A stretch of DNA of 35,615 nt, from the NCBI GenBank assembly GCA_021782315.1, contig JAJXVG010000011.1, positions 1-35,615 of the forward strand, written 5' to 3'. The position numbers were made by a program, and so were the translations under genes. This DNA is from Pseudomonadota bacterium (GTDB lineage Bacteria; Pseudomonadota; Gammaproteobacteria; Burkholderiales; Rhodocyclaceae). The notes beneath the pieces were generated by a model that was given only the letters and a program-made list of their open reading frames with translations, was not told the origin of the DNA and searched no databases. Positions 30,584 to 35,615 of this stretch are shown piece by piece; position 1 is the first letter of the stretch; each line of letters begins with the position of its first letter.

Positions 30584-32205
30584 GGTTTGTCCTGCCGCTC
30601 GACGCGGGCCAGCGTGACGAAACCGCGGCGATAAACCTCGCGCAACACCAGCGACGGCGCCAGCAGGGCCTTGACCTCGGGCACCCGGTCGGTACGGGTG
30701 AAGACCAATTCCCCCGCTGCGGGGACGCGGGTCGGCGTCGAAGCCTGGCGATAGACGCTGAAACTGGGCATTATGATGCGCCAGGCCACCACCGGATCGC
30801 CGCTGCGGCTGGCGATCATGGCCGCTTCGCGGACCGGGCCCTGGGTGACGCCGATGACACGCGGCGCGATGACGAAAGCGACGGTCAGCGCCTGCAGCAG
30901 GCCAGCCAGCACCAAGCCCTGCCAGACCGGCAGGCGGCGCCAGAAAGCCAGGGCGAGGACGGCAACGGACAACAGCGGCAGCAGCCAGCGCGCATCATCC
31001 GAAAAGGCTTCGGTCAGCCCCGACAACAGGGTCAGTTCGAAGGCCCTGGTCGTCCTGCCTGCGGCGAAGGCGAGCACTTCCGGCAAGGCCGCCAGGAGCA
31101 GCGCGAAGGCGATCACCGGAACGAAGGCCAACCAGCGCCGTTCGAAATCGAGGCGATGACGGGCGAGCAGGATGAAAACCGGGGTGCAGCCATAGAGCAG
31201 GTAATGCGGCAGTTGCGTGCCCGACGACGAAAAGAAGACGAAGACGACGACGAACCAGATCATCAGGAAGCGCTCGAACAGCGCCTCGCTGTCGTTCCGC
31301 CGCAACTGACCGGCCAGCCTGCCGGCGATGGCGAACAGCCAGCCGGTGAAAGGGAGCAGGATGAAGGGCATCACGGCGAAGTAGTACCACCAGCGACCGC
31401 CGTGCCCCTCGAAGGTGTCGGCATAGCGATTGATGTTGTGCTTGAGATAGAAGCCGCGGAAGAAAGCATCGCCCTGGTCGAGATAAACCGCCACATGCCA
31501 CGGCGCGACGATGGCCAGGAAGAGCAGCCAGCCCGGCCAGAAGAACACCGCTTGCAGCCATTGCCGGCCGGCCCGGACCGAAACGAAGAAAAGGCAGCTG
31601 ATAAGCAGCGGAAAAAAGACGGCAACCGGCCCCTTGGCCAGAAAACCGAGGCCGAGGGCGGCGTAGATACCGAACAGCAGGCGGCGGTTTTCAGCCCTTC
31701 CCCGGCCGGCACGGCAGGCACAGAAATAATCGTAGATACCGAACATCGCCAGGGCGATGAGCAGGTTGAGCAGGGCATCGGCAATCGCCGCCTTGGCGAC
31801 GAAGCCGACGATCAGCGACAGCGCCATGACCAGCGCCGCGACCTGCGCCGTCGTCGGGTTGCCGTGGCGCAGACAGAAGCGGTAGAGGGCGAACATCCAG
31901 AGCACGGCAAAAACGATCGACGGCAGCCGGAAACCGATTTCGCTGACGCCGAGCAGGCTCACCGAAGCCGCCTGCGCCCAGTAGATCAGGATGGGCTTGT
32001 CGTGACGCGGTTCGTCGTTGAGGGTCGGCGAAACCAGATTGCCGCGCGCCATCATTTCGCGCGTCGCTTCGGAAAACGCGCCCTCGTCCACGTCGGTCAG
32101 CGGCAGGCTGTAGGCATTCAGGACAAAAGCGATAAACACTGCCAGCAGCAGGCTGAACGGCGACAGCAGGAAACGCTCGATCGAAGGGAGAGGTCGGAAG
32201 GGCAT
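30580..32205 (-). CDS. ArnT-like membrane glycosyltransferase (GT83/PMT family)
   Basis: 541-aa polytopic enzyme. The first periplasmic loop carries the catalytic acidic motif LTDVDEGAFSEATREM and PRHDKPILIYW, both diagnostic of the ArnT/PMT family. About a dozen helices follow. Such enzymes transfer a sugar from undecaprenyl phosphate to lipid A or other periplasmic acceptors. In E. coli this is aminoarabinose, but no arn pathway genes are here, so the donor is unknown. Start ATG 32205 gives the normal N-terminus (FRPLPSIERFLLSPFSLLLAVFIAF). No Shine-Dalgarno precedes it, and TATAAT lies just six bases upstream (32216-32211), which hints at a leaderless or near-leaderless transcript. First gene of the PAP2-plcP-glycosyltransferase operon. 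Confidence 0.88.
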   Translation of the reverse strand: MPFRPLPSIERFLLSPFSLLLAVFIAFVLNAYSLPLTDVDEGAFSEATREMMARGNLVSPTLNDEPRHDKPILIYWAQAASVSLLGVSEIGFRLPSIVFAVLWMFALYRFCLRHGNPTTAQVAALVMALSLIVGFVAKAAIADALLNLLIALAMFGIYDYFCACRAGRGRAENRRLLFGIYAALGLGFLAKGPVAVFFPLLISCLFFVSVRAGRQWLQAVFFWPGWLLFLAIVAPWHVAVYLDQGDAFFRGFYLKHNINRYADTFEGHGGRWWYYFAVMPFILLPFTGWLFAIAGRLAGQLRRNDSEALFERFLMIWFVVVFVFFSSSGTQLPHYLLYGCTPVFILLARHRLDFERRWLAFVPVIAFALLLAALPEVLAFAAGRTTRAFELTLLSGLTEAFSDDARWLLPLLSVAVLALAFWRRLPVWQGLVLAGLLQALTVAFVIAPRVIGVTQGPVREAAMIASRSGDPVVAWRIIMPSFSVYRQASTPTRVPAAGELVFTRTDRVPEVKALLAPSLVLREVYRRGFVTLARVERQDKP

Positions 32206-32323
32206 CGCCGCATTATAAAGCAGCAGGACACGCCCGCCCGGTGCGATGCCACATCCGGCTTGACGCTTCTGCCGTCGCCGCCTAAATTCGACCGGAATTT
32301 CATCCCCTCTCCGAGGTAATCCC

Positions 32324-33523
32324 ATGCAAATCGGCACCCCGCTCTCCCCGTCCGCCACCCGCGTCATGCTGCTTGGCGCCGGGGAACTCGGCAAGGAAGT
32401 GAGCATCGCGCTGCAACGACTCGGCGTCGAGGTGATCGCCGTGGACCGTTACGAGAATGCGCCCGGGCACCAGGTCGCCCATCGCGCCCATGTCATTTCG
32501 ATGACCGACGGCGCGGCGCTGCGTCGGCTGGTCGAGCAGGAAAAACCACACCTGATCGTGCCGGAGATCGAGGCAATTGCCACCGACATGCTGCTCGAAA
32601 TCGAGGCGGCGGGCCTGGCCGAGGTCATTCCCACCGCCCGCGCCGCCCAACTGACCATGGACCGCGAAGGCATCCGCCGGCTGGCAGCCGAGGAACTCGG
32701 CCTGCCGACCTCGCCTTACCGCTTCGCCGATTCGCTCGAATCCCTGCAGGCCGCCATCGATTCCGGCATCGGCTACCCGTGCATCGTCAAGCCGACCATG
32801 TCCTCGTCGGGCAAGGGCCAGTCGCTGCTGCGCGGCCCGGAGGACGTGACCAAAGCCTGGGCGTACGCGGCGAGCGGCGGCCGGGTCAATCGGGGATGCG
32901 TCATCGTCGAGGGCCTGATCGATTTCGATTACGAAATCACCCTGCTCACCGTCCGCGCCCGCAGTGCGGATGGCACAACGGTGACCCGCTTCTGTGAACC
33001 GATCGGCCATCTCCAGGTCGCCGGCGATTATGTCGAATCCTGGCAACCGCAGTCCATGACGCCGGCCGCCCTGGAGCGCGCCCAGGCCATCGCCGCCGCC
33101 GTCACCGGCAGTCTCGGCGGTCGCGGCCTGTTCGGCGTCGAGTTGTTCGTCAAGGGCGACACGGTCTGGTTCTCGGAGGTCAGCCCCCGTCCGCACGATA
33201 CCGGCCTGGTCACCCTGTGCTCGCAACGCTTCTCGGAATTCGAACTGCACGCCCGCGCCATCCTCGGTCTGCCGGTGGACACCGTCATGCGCGAACCCGG
33301 CGCTTCGGCCGTCATCTACGGCGGCATGGACGAAACGGCAATCGCCTTCGCCGACATCGATGCCGCCTTGGCCGTGCCGCGCAGCGACCTGCGCCTGTTC
33401 GGCAAGCCGGAATCCTTCGCCAAGCGCCGCATGGGCGTCGCCGTCGCCAATGGAGCGGACATCGCGCAGGCACGCGAGCGGGCCAGGCTGGCCGCCAGCA
33501 GGGTAAGGCCGGTCAAGGGCTGA
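32324..33523 (+). CDS. purT: Formate-dependent GAR transformylase
   Basis: 399-aa PurT, an ATP-grasp enzyme that makes formyl-GAR from glycinamide ribonucleotide, formate and ATP in purine synthesis. The N-terminal Rossmann-like domain has [12 protein letters not shown] and [21 protein letters not shown]. The ATP-grasp core has [15 protein letters not shown] (ATP-binding lysine and glycine loop), [24 protein letters not shown] (metal-binding Glu region) and ILGLPV. The length is normal. GAGGTAATCCC precedes the ATG. Divergent from the ArnT-like gene, with 118 bases between. Confidence 0.95.
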   Translation: MQIGTPLSPSATRVMLLGAGELGKEVSIALQRLGVEVIAVDRYENAPGHQVAHRAHVISMTDGAALRRLVEQEKPHLIVPEIEAIATDMLLEIEAAGLAEVIPTARAAQLTMDREGIRRLAAEELGLPTSPYRFADSLESLQAAIDSGIGYPCIVKPTMSSSGKGQSLLRGPEDVTKAWAYAASGGRVNRGCVIVEGLIDFDYEITLLTVRARSADGTTVTRFCEPIGHLQVAGDYVESWQPQSMTPAALERAQAIAAAVTGSLGGRGLFGVELFVKGDTVWFSEVSPRPHDTGLVTLCSQRFSEFELHARAILGLPVDTVMREPGASAVIYGGMDETAIAFADIDAALAVPRSDLRLFGKPESFAKRRMGVAVANGADIAQARERARLAASRVRPVKG

Positions 33524-33567
33524 GCGGCCGGTCGGTTTGCATTTCAAAGCCGATTCGTAACGCCGGC

Positions 33568-33581
33568 TTGACATGCGTCAA
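33568..33581 (+). promoter_or_regulatory. FNR/ANR-type site upstream of the hemerythrin gene
   Basis: TTGACATGCGTCAA is a perfect 5+5 dyad with a four-base spacer, matching the FNR consensus TTGAT-N4-ATCAA except for symmetric C/G at the inner bases. Its centre is about 40 bases before a plausible start downstream of TATTTA (33602-33607), the usual distance for FNR activation. Binding is inferred. Confidence 0.5.
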
Positions 33582-33643
33582 CAGTACTACTCCAAAAGTC
33601 CTATTTACTCTGCTTCTGATTGGAAATACTCAGGAGAACCGCC

Positions 33644-34126
33644 ATGCCCATCATCTGGGAAAGCAAGCTGGACACGGGAATCGACGTGATCGACGCGCAG
33701 CATCGACGCATCGTCGACTACATCAACGATCTCGAAGTCGCCAAGGCCAGGATGGACAAGCGCCTGGTCAACGACGTCATCGAACAGTTGATCGATTACA
33801 CCCAGTCGCATTTCGGCTTTGAGGAAGAAATGCTTGAGGAGGCCGGCTACAAGTTCCTGAAGCCACACCGCAAGGTGCATGAGCTTTTCATCCGGCGCGT
33901 CACCGATTTCACCATGCGCGCCGCCAAGGGCGAGGACGTCGCCGACGAGCTGCACTCGATGCTCTCGAAGTGGCTGCTCAACCATATCGCCAATGAAGAC
34001 CGCGACTACGCGGATGCCGTCCTGCACATGCTGGGCGACGGCAAGGGCGGCGCCCCCGACAAGGCGGCCAAACAACAGACCAGCCAGGGTTTCATCAGCG
34101 GCCTGCTCGGCCGATTCTTTCGCTAA
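33644..34126 (+). CDS. Bacteriohemerythrin
   Basis: 160-aa hemerythrin. All seven di-iron ligands are in place: His20 (DAQHRR), His56 and Glu60 (SHFGFEEE), His75 and His79 (PHRKVHE), His114 and Asp119 (NHIANEDR). It binds O2 reversibly and is thought to store or carry oxygen in microaerophiles. The C-terminus adds ~30 residues, ending in a hydrophobic-basic tail (FISGLLGRFFR) that could touch membrane. ATG 33644 with AGGAGA upstream is preferred over TTG 33620. An FNR-type site is upstream. It is convergent with phoR, six bases apart. Confidence 0.93.
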   Translation: MPIIWESKLDTGIDVIDAQHRRIVDYINDLEVAKARMDKRLVNDVIEQLIDYTQSHFGFEEEMLEEAGYKFLKPHRKVHELFIRRVTDFTMRAAKGEDVADELHSMLSKWLLNHIANEDRDYADAVLHMLGDGKGGAPDKAAKQQTSQGFISGLLGRFFR

Positions 34127-34132
34127 TACCGA

Positions 34133-35425
34133 TCAGAGACCGACCAGGCGATTGGCCGGAAAGCGGGCGGCGAAGCTGCTGCCGACACCTGGCGTGCTCT
34201 TGATGTCCAGCTGCGCCTGGTGCCGGTTCAGCGAATGCTTGACGATAGCCAGGCCGAGTCCGGTGCCGCCGGCATCCCTTGAGCGACCGCGGTCAACGCG
34301 GTAGAAACGCTCGGTCAGGCGAGGCAGGTGCTTGGCATCGATGCCGATGCCGGTATCCTGGACAAGGAATTCGCCGCCTTCCAGACCACTCTTCCAGGCG
34401 ATGCGAATGGTGCCGCCAGCCGGTGTATAGCGCACGGCATTGGCGACAAGATTGCCGAAGGCACTGACCAGCTCGGGTTCGGAACCACGCAGGTCGCACT
34501 GCCCCGCGGTTTCCACCACGATATTGTGACGCCCGGCCGACAGCGCGTCGGCGTCGCGATGCAGCTTGTCGATCAGGCTCGCCATGTCCACCACTTCGTT
34601 CTCGGGCGGAGGCGCCGATTCGATGGAAGACAGCGTCAGCAGATCCTGGACGATGGACTGCATGCGCTTCGACTGTGCTGCCATCATGTCGAGGTAGCGC
34701 TTGCGCTCGTCCGGGGCAACGTCGAATTCCTGCAGGGTTTCGAGGAAGCCGGCGAGCACGGTCAGCGGCGTCCGCAATTCGTGCGAGACGTTGGCGACGA
34801 AATCGCGCCGCATGCGGTCGAGGCGGTCGGTCTGCGTCACGTCCTTGATCTGCATGAGGCGGCGGTTATCGGCATAGGGCACGACGTGGATGGACAAGAC
34901 ACGGTCCGAGCGGCGATCCGAGCGCATGGTCAGGGGCCGGCTATAGTCGCCGGCTTCTAGATAGCCGATGAATTCCGGCTGACGGACGAGATTGACCACA
35001 GGCTGGCCGCGGTCGGTTGCCATGACCAGGTCGAGCTGGGTTTCGGCCGTCGTGTTGCAGTAGATGATCTGGCCTAACTGGTCGAGCAGGACGACACCGT
35101 CGGTCAAGGCCTGGCCGGCCGCGATGAGCATGGCGAGTTCGTCGTCGCGCCGGGCGATCTGGGCCCGCAAATCCTTCTCGTGCCGATAGAGCCTGCCGAA
35201 AAGACCGTCCCAGGCGCCCTCGCCTTCGAGGCTGGCATCGACCACCGGTTTGTGCGACCAGCGGTCGAGGCGGGCAAAATTGCGGAAATGAAATATCAGT
35301 TGCAGGCCCAAGCCGATGCAGACGATGGTCCAGCCCGCCCAGTAGGCGACAAACCAGCCGACGGGAAGGGCGACGATAACGGAGAGAAGGGCCAGAAAAA
35401 ACGCCCGGATCAGTTGCGACGACAC
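34133..35425 (-). CDS. phoR: Phosphate-regulon sensor histidine kinase PhoR
   Basis: 430-aa membrane histidine kinase. Two N-terminal helices (about residues 8-26 and 31-46) are followed by a PAS domain (about 95-195; ALTDGVVLLDQLGQIIYCN). The HisKA domain follows, with phosphoacceptor His215 in VSHELRTPL, then HATPase_c with Asn329 (NLVANAVRYTP), the G1 box DTGIGID and the G2 box GTGLGLAIVKH. It phosphorylates PhoB when phosphate is short. Start GTG 35425 with AGGGGAG upstream; TTG 35434 overlapping the phoB stop is also possible. The open frame beyond that runs inside phoB. Confidence 0.93.
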   Translation of the reverse strand: MSSQLIRAFFLALLSVIVALPVGWFVAYWAGWTIVCIGLGLQLIFHFRNFARLDRWSHKPVVDASLEGEGAWDGLFGRLYRHEKDLRAQIARRDDELAMLIAAGQALTDGVVLLDQLGQIIYCNTTAETQLDLVMATDRGQPVVNLVRQPEFIGYLEAGDYSRPLTMRSDRRSDRVLSIHVVPYADNRRLMQIKDVTQTDRLDRMRRDFVANVSHELRTPLTVLAGFLETLQEFDVAPDERKRYLDMMAAQSKRMQSIVQDLLTLSSIESAPPPENEVVDMASLIDKLHRDADALSAGRHNIVVETAGQCDLRGSEPELVSAFGNLVANAVRYTPAGGTIRIAWKSGLEGGEFLVQDTGIGIDAKHLPRLTERFYRVDRGRSRDAGGTGLGLAIVKHSLNRHQAQLDIKSTPGVGSSFAARFPANRLVGL

Positions 35426-35430
35426 GCTAT

Positions 35431-35615
35431 TCAAGCTCCCCTGAAGCGATATCCCGTACCGCGCACGGTTTCGACCCGTTCGTGGTTGCCTGAGGATTCC
35501 AGCGCCGCGCGCAGGCGGCGGATATGGACATCGACCGTGCGTTCCTCGATGAAGACATGATCGCCCCACACCTCGTCGAGCAGTTGGGCACGGGTGTAGA
35601 CCCGCTCGGCATGGG
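35431..35615 (-). CDS. phoB: PhoB response regulator, C-terminal part (runs off the window)
   Basis: The last ~61 codons of PhoB. The translation [20 protein letters not shown], then [19 protein letters not shown] and [13 protein letters not shown], is the OmpR/PhoB winged-helix domain. The recognition helix ([15 protein letters not shown]) closely resembles PhoB, and phoR follows within the overlap of start and stop. It binds Pho boxes such as the one at 27022-27039. The receiver domain lies outside the window. A different minus-strand frame over this region is a shadow. Confidence 0.92.
   Translation of the reverse strand, partial: HAERVYTRAQLLDEVWGDHVFIEERTVDVHIRRLRAALESSGNHERVETVRGTGYRFRGA

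Noticed and set aside
30547-32319. 590-codon plus-strand open frame opposite the ArnT-like gene
   Set aside because: Its composition is Gln/Arg/Glu-rich without domains, while the other strand encodes a recognisable ArnT-like enzyme.

Overview
The window looks like a chromosomal segment of a GC-rich betaproteobacterium, most likely Rhodocyclales (Dechloromonas/Azonexus type). This is inferred from the miaB-phoH-ybeY-corC-lnt order, the glyQ-glyS-gmhB-plsC-ygjP-gloA order, a bacteriohemerythrin, and general codon style. No rRNA, tRNA or CRISPR array was seen.

Layout. 1-4291 (+): end of miaB, then phoH, ybeY, corC and lnt. A 168-bp element with 15-bp inverted ends sits between corC and lnt and supplies both the corC stop and the lnt start. 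4332-10452: a PAS chemoreceptor, a metallo-beta-lactamase-fold hydrolase, an orphan membrane protein, an alpha/beta hydrolase and a small lytic transglycosylase. 10668-11318: a second copy of the short element, then the 3' part of msrA. 11319-19028: an AT-rich island that has split msrA. 19004-19084: the 5' end of msrA. 19209-25426 (+): glyQ, glyS, gmhB, plsC-like, ygjP-like, gloA and an FmdE-like gene. 25417-32205 (mostly -): dgkA and a glycosyltransferase, a cyclic-nucleotide-binding-domain protein (+), and an operon of an ArnT-like transferase, a PAP2 phosphatase, a PlcP-like phosphoesterase, a second glycosyltransferase and a Cys-rich mini-protein. 32324-34126 (+): purT and bacteriohemerythrin. 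34133-35615 (-): phoR and the end of phoB.

The island is an integrative mobilizable element of about 7.7 kb. It carries a tyrosine integrase, an H-NS-like protein, an Eco29kI-type restriction-modification pair, two unknown proteins, a 58-aa ribbon-helix-helix protein missed by length filters, a candidate oriT, a MobC-like accessory protein and a relaxase. It is bounded by a perfect 13-bp direct repeat. That repeat lies in the codons of the MsrA active-site motif GCFWC. TTCACAC-type candidate integrase arm sites occur at both ends, and a perfect inverted repeat lies 7-8 bp inside each att core. About 600 bp between the methyltransferase and the next gene holds no convincing gene but many small hairpins and repeats.

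The second theme is phosphate. A near-consensus Pho box lies between dgkA and the divergent cNMP-domain gene, and phoBR closes the window. Between them is a set (PlcP-like phospholipase C, two GT4 glycosyltransferases, diacylglycerol kinase, PAP2 phosphatase) that fits phosphate-starvation lipid remodelling: phospholipid to diacylglycerol to glycolipid, with a kinase able to return diacylglycerol to phosphatidate.
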